Shown: positions 7,253 through 15,302 of the stretch, in pieces
Position numbering within the stretch: position 1 is the first letter of the stretch
How the letters are laid out: each line of letters begins with the position of its first letter
Assembly (NCBI GenBank): GCA_913062745.1
Contig: CAJXXJ010000007.1
Span: 1-19,157, forward strand
Source of the DNA: an uncultured Phaeodactylibacter sp.
GTDB taxonomy: Bacteria; Bacteroidota; Bacteroidia; Chitinophagales; Saprospiraceae
Length of the DNA: 19,157 nucleotides
Direction: 5' to 3'
Program-made: the position numbers and the translations under genes
The notes under the pieces: generated by a model
Seen by the model: the letters and a program-made list of their open reading frames with translations, nothing else
What the model was told of the DNA's origin: nothing
The model's database searches: none

Positions 7253-8815
7253 ATGCCAACAACTATAGATCAATCTGTACGCTCTAAAGCCGACCAACTC
7301 CTTACCGGGCTGTGCGCCGGGCTCTACGAACGGGAACAGCCCATCAAACTGGCGCTGCTCAGTGCGGTAGCCGGCGAAAGCATTTTCCTCCTGGGCCCTC
7401 CCGGCGTGGGCAAAAGCCTGATTGCTCGCCGCCTTAAGCACGCATTCCGCGACGGGACGAGCTTTGAATACCTGATGAGCAAATTCAGTACGCCGGATGA
7501 AATCTTCGGCCCGGTATCTATCAAAAAACTGAAAGAAGAAGACCGCTACGAACGGCTGACGGACAATTATCTGCCGGGGGCTAATATCGTCTTCCTCGAC
7601 GAAATCTGGAAAGCTGGCCCGGCCATCCAAAATGCCCTGCTCACTATTCTCAACGAAAAAATATACCGCAACGGGGGCGAGGAAATGAAGGTCAACATCC
7701 GCGGCATCATCACAGCCTCCAACGAGCTGCCACCCAAAAACAGCAGCCTCGACCCGATCTGGGACCGTTTCCTGATCCGGCTGGAAGTCGGCAATATCCG
7801 GCAGTTCAAGAATTTCCTGAATATGATCACCGATACCCGTAATGTCTACGCTGACGACCTGCCGGAAGAGGTGAAAATGACGGAAGCTGAGCTGGATCAG
7901 TGGAACGCGCAGATTGACGATGTGGAAGTCCCGGCCGAGGTACTGAATACGGTACAGGTGGTCAAGATCAAAATAGAGGAGCACAACGCCCGCCCCAATA
8001 ACACCGATAAGTTAATCGATGTACACGACCGCCGCTGGAAGAAGATCATACGCCTGCTGCGGACTTCTGCCTTTCTGAACGGACGCTCTAAGGTGGACCT
8101 GATGGACTGCTTCCTCATGGTGCACTGCCTGTGGAGCAAGCCCAGTCAGCTGGATAAAATCCGGGAGATCGTCACCGAAGCTATCCGCCGGCATGGCTAT
8201 ACGATGGCGGTCAATCTGCAGATGATTAAGCGGGAAGTGCGGGACTTTGAGGAAGATGTTGACCAGGAAATCCGGGTGCGCCATACCGTCACTGAAGAGC
8301 AGTTACTGCCCATACAGGATGAATACTATGAGCTGCAGAAGGAAGACAATAAATTTGAAGGGGTGCTGGTCGGTATCAAGCAGTTTCAGCAACTGAAGAT
8401 TGAAGAGCCGCAGGTTACTAACTTCTATGACAAGGATTACAATCTGGTGAACCGCCTGAAAGCACAGAAGAGCCCGCAGCAGTTTACCATTGATGTATTT
8501 TACAATTCTGAGCGGTACTCCTACCCACTGCGTACCCGCAAAGGCGAGCGTACGGAGATCATCAGTAAAAAGCCACACCCCGTAGTGCAGGAACACTGGG
8601 ACGAGCGCCATAAGCGGCTCGTGGACTACATCGAACAGCAGGAACAAAAAATAAAACAGCATGCCCCTTCTGAGCTGAACCACCTGGAAGAGAACCTCTT
8701 CGTACCGGCAGAACAAAGCGAAGTGGTAAAAGCCAACCTTGAAGAGGTCCGCGCTGCCCTGCAGCAACTCAAGCTCAAACTGGAAAAAGTGCAGTACGCC
8801 TACGTCAATCTATAG
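7253..8815 (+). CDS. ravA: RavA-type MoxR AAA+ ATPase
   Basis: 520 residues, close to E. coli RavA (498). The AAA+ module fills about 10-310: Walker A GPPGVGKS (48-55), the RavA-specific run FEYLMSKFSTPDEIFGPVSI (71-90), RYERLTDNYLP, Walker B IVFLDEIWKAGPA (112-124), sensor 1 ASNELP (155-160) and an Arg-finger candidate in WDRFLIRL. The C-terminal part has a triple-helix/LARA-like region and ends in a coiled coil (about 440-516). RavA works with the VWA protein ViaA as a chaperone-like complex linked to respiratory and Fe-S enzymes. Here the gene before it is slyD, and no VWA gene follows; the 3' end overlaps a convergent gene by 11 bases. Confidence 0.92.
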   Translation: MPTTIDQSVRSKADQLLTGLCAGLYEREQPIKLALLSAVAGESIFLLGPPGVGKSLIARRLKHAFRDGTSFEYLMSKFSTPDEIFGPVSIKKLKEEDRYERLTDNYLPGANIVFLDEIWKAGPAIQNALLTILNEKIYRNGGEEMKVNIRGIITASNELPPKNSSLDPIWDRFLIRLEVGNIRQFKNFLNMITDTRNVYADDLPEEVKMTEAELDQWNAQIDDVEVPAEVLNTVQVVKIKIEEHNARPNNTDKLIDVHDRRWKKIIRLLRTSAFLNGRSKVDLMDCFLMVHCLWSKPSQLDKIREIVTEAIRRHGYTMAVNLQMIKREVRDFEEDVDQEIRVRHTVTEEQLLPIQDEYYELQKEDNKFEGVLVGIKQFQQLKIEEPQVTNFYDKDYNLVNRLKAQKSPQQFTIDVFYNSERYSYPLRTRKGERTEIISKKPHPVVQEHWDERHKRLVDYIEQQEQKIKQHAPSELNHLEENLFVPAEQSEVVKANLEEVRAALQQLKLKLEKVQYAYVNL

Positions 8816-10229
8816 CTTTCCACTTTTGGAGCGCGTTCTGCAACCAGTTGCGCTCCGCAAGCGGCTGCAGGCTGCTGATTTTTTCGCGGACGGCTGCTTT
8901 TTTCTCCTCCTTCCTCACCCGGGTAACCTGGTAGAGCATGCGGCAAAAATTGAGCATCGTCTGCTTATAAGCATCTGACATGGTTTTATTACGCTTAAGG
9001 TACTTGGTGAAAGCAGCGAGATCGGAAAGCATGGGCTCCAGCAGGTCGGTCTCAAAGTAGGTTTTAATGCGCAACATGCGGGAGCCGGCGTTGTAGTAAT
9101 TCTCCGAGTAGTTGACCTGTGCCAGCATATCCAGCACCTTATCAAATTCATTCTGGTCAAAATACAGCTGCGCCTTATTGAAAATATAGGCATCTGCCTT
9201 TGTATCCTCTGACAGGTCTTCCTTGTGCCGGCGAATGAAGACCTCGGCTTCTGCATACTCCCGCTCCATCAGCATGAGCTTGACCACGTTTGTATAAGTC
9301 CAGTGCGGGAGGTGGTCCTCCTCAAACAGGAATTTGTTCTCAATGCCTTCCCGGTAGAGCTTAATCACCCGTTTTGCATACTTTTCGCGCTCGCCCTGCC
9401 GCATACGGCGCGCACAAAAGTTGATGGCAGAAATGTAAATCACCCGCATTTCCTCCGGGTCAATCCGGTCGCGCCCCTCTTCAATAAAGCGCTCCAGGCC
9501 CAGAAAGTGCTGATAGCTCTCTTCATCATCATCGCCCCGGCTCAGCATCTTGTAGATACTTAAATAGATACGGATGAGCGGAGAAGCCGGCGGATTAGCA
9601 GACAGGGACTCGATGATTTGTTTCGTCAAATCAGTCAGCTGCATGTTGCCGGTCACAATGAGCTGCATACTGAGCATTCCACATACCAACTTAAGCAGGC
9701 GGGTGTAGTACTCCTCGTTCATACTACTGTAAACCTGTAAATAGCTCTCGTCAAACCGCCGGACTTTTTTATTGGAAAAATGTACCATCTCTATCTCGGA
9801 GAGCTCTGTCTTCTGCTTCAGCTTATCCAGGTCCAGCAGCTTTTTGCGCTGCTCTGCCTTCGTTTTCTTTAGCAGAAACTGATAATGCCGCTCCAGCTTT
9901 CGGCGTGAAAGTTCATTGAGCGAAAGGCGTTGTGCCCGAAAGGGCTCCCTGTGAAACTCCTCCACGGCCAAAAACTGTTCTGCCAGCTTCAGCAGGCTGT
10001 TCATCAGGCTGCCCATCCGCTGCCGGTCGTAGGGGACATCCTGAAAAGCTTTTTTAAAAATCGCTTCCTTGTCACAGCCTTCAAAACATTTGATTTCATA
10101 CAATACGTCGAAGAGTGACATTACGTCCGTATTCTTATTGTAGTAAGGAGCGTATACAAAATCACGGAAACGCCTCCATTCCAGGCTGTTAAAGGTTTCC
10201 AGGAGCTTGGCCAGCTTACTGTCTTTCAT
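8805..10229 (-). CDS. Saprospiria-type helical repeat protein, 474 aa
   Basis: Almost wholly alpha-helical and soluble, with no signal peptide. The N-terminus (LLETFNSLEWRRFRDFVYAP, then YYNKN) is a signature I know from a multi-copy family of uncharacterised Saprospiria proteins of similar length. Residues about 60-100 form a second helical motif (YDRQRMGSLMNSLLKLAEQF), followed by a highly charged coiled-coil stretch (about 108-150). The rest reads as TPR-like helix pairs, e.g. YIFNKAQLYFDQNEFDKVLD near 355-375. A protein-binding scaffold is plausible, but no function is known. The ATG at 10229 has an A-rich upstream region typical of Bacteroidota. It converges on ravA, the stops overlapping by 11 bases, and has no separate terminator. 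Confidence 0.85.
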   Translation of the reverse strand: MKDSKLAKLLETFNSLEWRRFRDFVYAPYYNKNTDVMSLFDVLYEIKCFEGCDKEAIFKKAFQDVPYDRQRMGSLMNSLLKLAEQFLAVEEFHREPFRAQRLSLNELSRRKLERHYQFLLKKTKAEQRKKLLDLDKLKQKTELSEIEMVHFSNKKVRRFDESYLQVYSSMNEEYYTRLLKLVCGMLSMQLIVTGNMQLTDLTKQIIESLSANPPASPLIRIYLSIYKMLSRGDDDEESYQHFLGLERFIEEGRDRIDPEEMRVIYISAINFCARRMRQGEREKYAKRVIKLYREGIENKFLFEEDHLPHWTYTNVVKLMLMEREYAEAEVFIRRHKEDLSEDTKADAYIFNKAQLYFDQNEFDKVLDMLAQVNYSENYYNAGSRMLRIKTYFETDLLEPMLSDLAAFTKYLKRNKTMSDAYKQTMLNFCRMLYQVTRVRKEEKKAAVREKISSLQPLAERNWLQNALQKWKAID

Positions 10230-10461
10230 CGAATTTTTGTTATTTTTGGGACTGATCGCAGGGTTTATCGCAATATAGGAAGCAAATCCTGTTCCAGCTA
10301 CTGACTTTCGAATATTTTTAAAAACCCGACCTTTTCATATAGTGTATTTTTATTATTTGTTTTAACACAAAAACCTGATAATCAACTATATATAACTAAA
10401 AAACCAAAGAACAACACTACCCCATTTCAATCATCATCCTAAATTCTACTTTGCAAATGTC

Positions 10462-10493
10462 TTTGTTACTACCTGTATACCGGTCTATATTTG
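10462..10493 (+). promoter_or_regulatory. Bacteroidota promoter of the dockerin-like gene
   Basis: TTTG at 10462-10465 and TATATTTG at 10486-10493 are separated by 20 bases, matching the TTTG / TAnnTTTG promoter of this phylum in both sequence and spacing. Transcription should start near 10500. That lies downstream of the ATG at 10457, which implies that the working start codon is the TTG at 10520. Confidence 0.65.
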
Positions 10494-10519
10494 TAAGCGT
10501 AAAACAAAAGAAGCGTAAA

Positions 10520-11680
10520 TTGAAAGCATTAAGGGACATAGTAGTGATCGTGGCGTTTTTTGCGCCTGCCTTTATGGGCACTACCCCCCTTGCGGCCCAA
10601 CAGCTGTATCCCGGAGATGTGACGAATAACGGAGTTGTAGACAAAATCGATGTGCTGTACTGGTCGTACGTACGTGGTTTGTCTGGCCCGCCTCGTGACA
10701 TTCAATCCGGTGATTGGGCACCAATACCTCTTTCGGACGACGAGCTCTGGGGTCAGACTTTTCCCGGCACAGACATAGATTATGCCTATGCCGATTGCAA
10801 CGGGGATGGAGTCATTAATGACGCTGACCTCGCGGTAGTCAACTTAAACTACTGGCTGTCGCACGGAGAAGTAGTCGCTGATCAGTTTGGAGCTTCTGAT
10901 ATCAACAATGCTCAAATCCTTGATCTGCAGGCCGTGGATCCGGAAACGAGCGAGGGACAGGAAGAAATCATGACGTTAGGTTATGGTCTCTTCCCGGACA
11001 ATATCCCTTCTCTGCACGGCATGGCTTTTACCCTCCTGTATAACGGAGGTATCATAGCGGAAGACGCGAGCGACCCGAACCAAAGCGCTATTTACTTCAA
11101 CTATACGAGTGAAGGCGCGTGGTTTGCTGGCAGCGATGGCAGTCAGGCTGAAGTGTTTATCTATTCCAATGATGAGCTGGGTATTGCAGATGTTGTACTC
11201 TACCAGGCAGTAGCCGGCAACGGCCCGACTGACTTCGGAATGGTAGGAGAATTCAACATCATCATGGAAGAGGTCATTTTCGGACTGGAACAGCAGGAAG
11301 ATATATTGATCGTCGAGCCACAGACTCTCGACAACAACTTCCTGACTACCGGCCCGGTGCAAGGAGACGGAACGACTTTCTTCATCATGAAGTCCGCCAT
11401 CACCAGCCTGAGCGACTTGTTGCTCGGAGAAGAAGACTTGAATGTGTATCCCAACCCATCAACGGGTGGTTGGATCACCATAGAATTAACTACAGCAGAT
11501 GCCAAAACCATTAAAACGGTTGAAGTGATGGACCTGTCCGGAAAGACGATCCGTTCATTTCAGTCTGATGATAAACAAGCACACATTAACCTGGAAGGGC
11601 TGCCATTGAGCGCCTATCTGCTGCGGATTAAAACGGACGCAGGAAGCTGCGTTCAGCGGATAATCAAAGGCACTAAGTAA
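10520..11680 (+). CDS. Secreted dockerin-like protein with T9SS type A tail
   Basis: With the TTG at 10520 the product has 386 residues and a clean signal peptide (MKALRDIVVIVAFFAPAFMG, cleavage near LAAQ, residues 24-27). The frame is open back to an ATG at 10457, but that adds an odd 21-residue basic leader and lies upstream of the predicted transcription start. Two EF-hand-like loops follow, dockerin style: D33-D44 (GDVTNNGVVDKID) and D92-D103 (ADCNGDGVINDAD). The middle (about 120-300) includes HGMAFTLLYNGG and resembles the cohesin-like region of related Saprospiria proteins. The last 80 residues (from NVYPNPSTGG) form a type A sorting domain for export through T9SS and surface attachment. 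The loops probably bind calcium. Confidence 0.85.
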   Translation: MKALRDIVVIVAFFAPAFMGTTPLAAQQLYPGDVTNNGVVDKIDVLYWSYVRGLSGPPRDIQSGDWAPIPLSDDELWGQTFPGTDIDYAYADCNGDGVINDADLAVVNLNYWLSHGEVVADQFGASDINNAQILDLQAVDPETSEGQEEIMTLGYGLFPDNIPSLHGMAFTLLYNGGIIAEDASDPNQSAIYFNYTSEGAWFAGSDGSQAEVFIYSNDELGIADVVLYQAVAGNGPTDFGMVGEFNIIMEEVIFGLEQQEDILIVEPQTLDNNFLTTGPVQGDGTTFFIMKSAITSLSDLLLGEEDLNVYPNPSTGGWITIELTTADAKTIKTVEVMDLSGKTIRSFQSDDKQAHINLEGLPLSAYLLRIKTDAGSCVQRIIKGTK

Positions 11681-11784
11681 CACTATTAGTCCTGCGATAC
11701 TAAGTCTAATCCCAAAAAGTTAGAATTAACGTCAGTACTTAGGGTGCTGAAGGACACGAGACTATCCGATTCTCATTAAAGAGG

Positions 11785-11811
11785 GGAGCCGGTACATACC
11801 GGCTCCTTTTT
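11785..11811 (+). terminator. Rho-independent terminator after the dockerin-like gene
   Basis: A perfect 9-bp stem (GGAGCCGGT with ACCGGCTCC), 4-base loop ACAT and TTTTT. It is about 105 bases after the stop of the dockerin-like gene; the bases between hold nothing I recognise. Confidence 0.9.
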
Positions 11812-12049
11812 GAGAAAGTTTCAAAAGAATTTAGGCTACTACAAATACCAAATGCAGTTTTACACGCTTCTTGTTGTAATGCTCTCCGGCTTTCGGGTCG
11901 GAGAGTACTTTAAAGGAAGAAGCCTGGTACCTAAAACTTTAAAAGCGGAGCCTACCCCACCGCACATTTTTTGTGCTCCGTTAAGAATAGACTGTTTAAA
12001 CCTGGAAACTTAGACATTTTTGAAGCCGGTTGCAAAACCGGCTTTTTTT
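11812..12049 (+). ncRNA. Candidate structured small RNA between two terminators
   Basis: This lies in the 441-base gap between genes. It follows the terminator at 11785-11811 and ends in a second one at 12023-12049, so a separate transcript is implied. Complementary segments seen by eye: a closing pair AAGTTTC (11816-11822) with GAAACTT (12005-12011); a 9-bp hairpin at 11882-11905 (CTCTCCG arms plus two inner pairs, loop TTTCGG); AGCGGAGC (11944-11951) with GCTCCGTT (11975-11982); and GCACA (11962-11966) with TGTGC (11972-11976), exclusive with the last. About 200 bases with closed ends is 6S-RNA-like in size, but I see no diagnostic motif for 6S, tmRNA, SRP RNA or RNase P. No clear promoter is visible. 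It could instead be a leader region. Confidence 0.35.
12023..12049 (+). terminator. Rho-independent terminator with GCAA loop
   Basis: A perfect 9-bp stem (AAGCCGGTT with AACCGGCTT) closes a GCAA tetraloop and is followed by TTTTT. No recognised gene ends just before it; the dockerin-like gene already has its own terminator upstream. It also shows that the next gene cannot start at the TTG at 12020. Confidence 0.88.
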
Positions 12050-12121
12050 ATTCCCTCTGTAACAGGGCATAGAACTATCTTCAGGCTCGCACTGTTTTTT
12101 CCCTCCAAAGTGACCAAACTT

Positions 12122-13849
12122 ATGCCATTGAAGCCAACCCAACGTACCAGAGCACAAGAGTCAAGGGCAGCTATACAGCGGCTTTACATCGCTATGCGCC
12201 ATCTTTTCATCCGGGGCAACTACAAGCCACTTGGCGTCTCCGGAGAAGCCATGATCGAGGCCCTGTCCCAGCTCCGCCCCGAAATTTATGGTGCCATTAC
12301 CGATCCGGAACGCGTAGAACTGGACGGGCTCCTCTACATCTTTCAGCGACTGCCGCGCGGTATCGAAGAGTGCCGCTATATTAAGCTGATTTCCCGGGAA
12401 GGCTTTGAAGACAGCAACTTCGAGCCCGTGGTAGCCCCGAAGCGCCGGCGCAATGGTTACCGCATCGATACCGAGCAGATCTATATTGAGCTGACCCGCG
12501 GCCGCAGCGACATTTATGATATTCTCACCCACCTCACCTTCCTCTACGTGGAAGCAGAGAAGATTCGCCGCAACAGCGAAGACCACAAAGGGCGTAAGCG
12601 CCGGGAATGGCTCATGCTGGAAAAAATTGTGGAACAGGAAGCCAATGGCGAAGAATACGATAAAGACATCGCCTATACTTACCTGAGCACTTTGCTGGGC
12701 AGGGCGTACGACGAAACCGTGGCTGCCTGTGAGCGCTTTAGCCGTGCTTCAGACGTCAACAGCATCTTCCACATCGCCTACTGGATGGGCAAGCTGGCCA
12801 CCGAAGAAGCTGCCGAAGGTATTGACCGGGAAATCAGCTTCTCTTCTGCCCTGCGCGAGAAAATCGGCCACCATTACTATGGGGAAATCTGGGCTGGAAA
12901 AATCAAGCAGTTTATCGCTGAGCAGGGCTGGCTGCAGCGTCCCATACACATCATCAGCGCCAACCTGCACAGCGTCATGAACTGCCTCTACGCCAACGCA
13001 GCGCTGGGGCGGGATGAGGAAATCGAAGACCTGGCCCGCGAGCTCAGCCTGGACAGCAGCGCTCCACTCCGAAATAAGGTCTTTCAGTACGCAAAACAGC
13101 ACGGCATGTATCAGATTGATGATACCACCGGCACCAATATTTCTGTACAGATTTTCGACACCAATGAAATCGACTTCTCGAAAGTCTCCCCGGAACTATC
13201 CTGGAAAGAGAGCTACCTGCAAAACGAGCAGCCGCTAATCCTGGTGATGGACTATGCCTTTGGCGAACAAGCCTACGAGACCATGGACGAGCTGCTCAAA
13301 CCCCTGGAAGAGGAAGAATCGCCCCGGCGTGCCCTCAACGTACAATCTATTTCTATCATGGGCAAGGCAGGCATACTCGAAGGCAAAAAAGGGGACATCA
13401 TGGTCCCGAATGCCCACGTCTTTGAGGGGACTGCAGACAATTACCCCTTCGATAACGCCCTGATGCCGGAAGACTTCGAAGGCAAGGGGCTGCGGGTTTT
13501 CAGCGGGCCTATGATTTCTGTACTGGGTACCTCTTTGCAAAACCGGGACATCCTGCGCTATTTCCTGAAATCATCCTGGAGGGCAATCGGGCTGGAGATG
13601 GAAGGGGCACACTACCAAAAGGCGATACAATCAGCTTCCAGGATCAGGAAAAGTATCTCCGAGCACATCACACTTCGGTACGCCTACTATGCTTCGGACA
13701 ATCCCCTGATTTCCGGCGGCACCCTGGCTTCCGGCAGCCTCGGAGTAGACGGAGTGAAACCCACCTACCTCATCACCCTGAAAATTCTCAATCAAATTCT
13801 GCAGGAACAGCCATCGGCACAGGAACTGGTGCCAGATGTCAGCCAGTAG
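12122..13849 (+). CDS. Two-part protein with C-terminal nucleoside phosphorylase-like domain
   Basis: 575 residues from the ATG at 12122; the frame is open to a TTG at 12020, but that start would lie in the terminator. Residues about 1-360 are mostly helical and charged and match no family I can name. Residues about 371-562 follow the order of MTAN/PNP-type phosphorylases: first strand ILVMDYAFGE (373-382), MGKAG (413-417), GDIMVPNAH (424-432), FSGPMISVLGTS (460-471), the ribose-binding EMEG (492-495), and ASDNP (524-528) where the catalytic Asp would be D526. Such enzymes cleave or phosphorolyse N-glycosidic bonds of nucleosides. From memory this could be the family listed as DUF6909 in Bacteroidota; unverified. 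It overlaps the convergent permease gene by 11 bases. Confidence 0.8.
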   Translation: MPLKPTQRTRAQESRAAIQRLYIAMRHLFIRGNYKPLGVSGEAMIEALSQLRPEIYGAITDPERVELDGLLYIFQRLPRGIEECRYIKLISREGFEDSNFEPVVAPKRRRNGYRIDTEQIYIELTRGRSDIYDILTHLTFLYVEAEKIRRNSEDHKGRKRREWLMLEKIVEQEANGEEYDKDIAYTYLSTLLGRAYDETVAACERFSRASDVNSIFHIAYWMGKLATEEAAEGIDREISFSSALREKIGHHYYGEIWAGKIKQFIAEQGWLQRPIHIISANLHSVMNCLYANAALGRDEEIEDLARELSLDSSAPLRNKVFQYAKQHGMYQIDDTTGTNISVQIFDTNEIDFSKVSPELSWKESYLQNEQPLILVMDYAFGEQAYETMDELLKPLEEEESPRRALNVQSISIMGKAGILEGKKGDIMVPNAHVFEGTADNYPFDNALMPEDFEGKGLRVFSGPMISVLGTSLQNRDILRYFLKSSWRAIGLEMEGAHYQKAIQSASRIRKSISEHITLRYAYYASDNPLISGGTLASGSLGVDGVKPTYLITLKILNQILQEQPSAQELVPDVSQ

Positions 13850-15134
13850 CTACAAAACGCTTGCTCCACCAGTAGGAAATAGCGCCTACCCCCAGGTTGG
13901 CCAGGCCCATAAGGCTCTCGGTAGGGCGGTCATAAATCAGCACAGCCAGCATCCATACGCTGACGCCCAGGAAGAGCAGTTGCGCCCAGGGGTAGAACGG
14001 GCTGCGGTACCCCCCCGGCCCGGATCTCCACCGCAGCAACAGCACGCCGGCTACAGCCAGGGTAGTGAACAGGTGCAAGACGAAACCGCTGTAGAGAAAT
14101 ACCTGGTCAAACTGACTGGAAAGTACCATAAAAACGCTGATCGCAGCCTGCATCCATACCGCTCGCACCGGGATACCGCTCGCGTTGTCCTTTGCCAGAA
14201 AATGCCAGATAGAATAGTCGTCTGCCATAGCCCGCACCACCCGCGGGCCTACCCACACGTTGGCACTGATACTGGAGATGAGAAAAAGGGAGATGAAGAG
14301 GGAAATGAGCTGTCCGCCCACCGTACCAAACATCAGGTGAGCCACCACCTGCCCGACATCCACCCGACCGGCCAGCTGTTCTTCGGAAGCCTGGTACAGG
14401 AAACCCATTTGCAGCAGCACGTACAGCGCGCTTACCAAAACAGTGCCAATGATAAGCGCTTTCGGCAGGTTGCGCACCGGGTCCTTTATTTCTTCCACGA
14501 TGTACGCTGCTGCATTCCAGCCGGAAAAGGAATAAGCGACGTACACCAGGCCAACCATAAAGGCCGGGCTGTCGATGGCCAGGCTGAAGGCAGCACCGCT
14601 CAGTGCTGCGTTTTCCGGTGCAGGCCTGATGAAGCAGGCGAGGATAAAGAAAAGGATGAGCAGCAGCTTGAGCAGAGTAAACAGATTTTGGAAGGAGCTG
14701 CTCTGCCGGATGCTGATGGAGTGGACCAGGGATATGAGCAGGATGGCAGTTATCGCCAAGGGCTTAGCGCCTACTGACAGGAAATGCTGCGCATAGTCGC
14801 CCATAGCCAGAGCAGCCAGCGCTACAGATGCGGAAAAGCCTACCGTGAGCGAAACCCAACCGGCCAAATACCCCAGGAAAGGGTGGTAAATGCGGGACAG
14901 AAAATAATACTCGCCGCCGGAACGGGGCAGGCGCGTCCCCAGTTCGGCGTAGCTAAAGGAGCCAAACAAGGCGATGACCCCGCCCAGCAGCCACAGCAAA
15001 AGCACCGCCCATACGCTGCTGATTTTTTCCAGCTGCAGGCCAAGCGTGGTAAACACACCGGTTCCGATCATGTTGGCAATTACGATGGCTGCCGCGCTGG
15101 CCCAACCAATTTTCCGCCCATTTTTTGGCTGCAT
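13839..15134 (-). CDS. APC superfamily amino-acid permease
   Basis: 431 residues with about 12 membrane segments. TM1 carries the substrate-binding break NMIGTGVFT (21-29). TM2 and the following loop have FGSFSYAELGTRLPRSGGEY, a classic APC stretch. TM6 reads YSFSGWNAAAYIVEEIKDP, close to LAT-type exchangers and amino-acid permeases. Substrate specificity cannot be read from this. The ATG at 15134 is supported by a near-consensus -7 element at 15167-15174 (TATTATTG on the minus strand), giving a 25-base leader. Its stop overlaps the phosphorylase-domain gene by 11 bases, and no terminator separates the two. Confidence 0.9.
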   Translation of the reverse strand: MQPKNGRKIGWASAAAIVIANMIGTGVFTTLGLQLEKISSVWAVLLLWLLGGVIALFGSFSYAELGTRLPRSGGEYYFLSRIYHPFLGYLAGWVSLTVGFSASVALAALAMGDYAQHFLSVGAKPLAITAILLISLVHSISIRQSSSFQNLFTLLKLLLILFFILACFIRPAPENAALSGAAFSLAIDSPAFMVGLVYVAYSFSGWNAAAYIVEEIKDPVRNLPKALIIGTVLVSALYVLLQMGFLYQASEEQLAGRVDVGQVVAHLMFGTVGGQLISLFISLFLISSISANVWVGPRVVRAMADDYSIWHFLAKDNASGIPVRAVWMQAAISVFMVLSSQFDQVFLYSGFVLHLFTTLAVAGVLLLRWRSGPGGYRSPFYPWAQLLFLGVSVWMLAVLIYDRPTESLMGLANLGVGAISYWWSKRFVATG

Positions 15135-15302
15135 GAAACAGTCATTTCAGTAACGAGTAAAGGTAGCAATAATAGCGCCGTAGCCAGCGGGTCTGTTGCC
15201 TTCCTAACTTATTTATAACATATTGCCTGCAGGCCCTGATGGCTTTTGGTAGCGCCGGAGGCTGACAGCTGCTTATTTTGCTAAAGACAAAACCCTTTTC
15301 AA

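Noticed and set aside
7232..7984. Minus-strand open frame of 250 codons
   Set aside because: Antisense shadow of the slyD end and the ravA ATPase domain, which has intact Walker motifs on the plus strand.
11810..12013. Small plus-strand frame (67 codons, or 53 from the ATG at 11851) ending 10 bases before a terminator
   Set aside because: The composition looks random, there is no domain or signal, and it begins in the T-run of the previous terminator. The base pairing in this stretch favours an RNA role. It would be worth reviving if homologous peptides were found.
12020..12121. N-terminal extension of the phosphorylase-domain gene from a TTG at 12020
   Set aside because: The extension is read through the terminator stem at 12023-12049; the ATG at 12122 gives a sensible start.
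13836..14777. Long plus-strand open frame of 313 codons
   Set aside because: It lies wholly antisense to the APC permease, whose membrane segments and motifs are clear; its translation is His/Gln/Arg-rich low-grade sequence without domain features.
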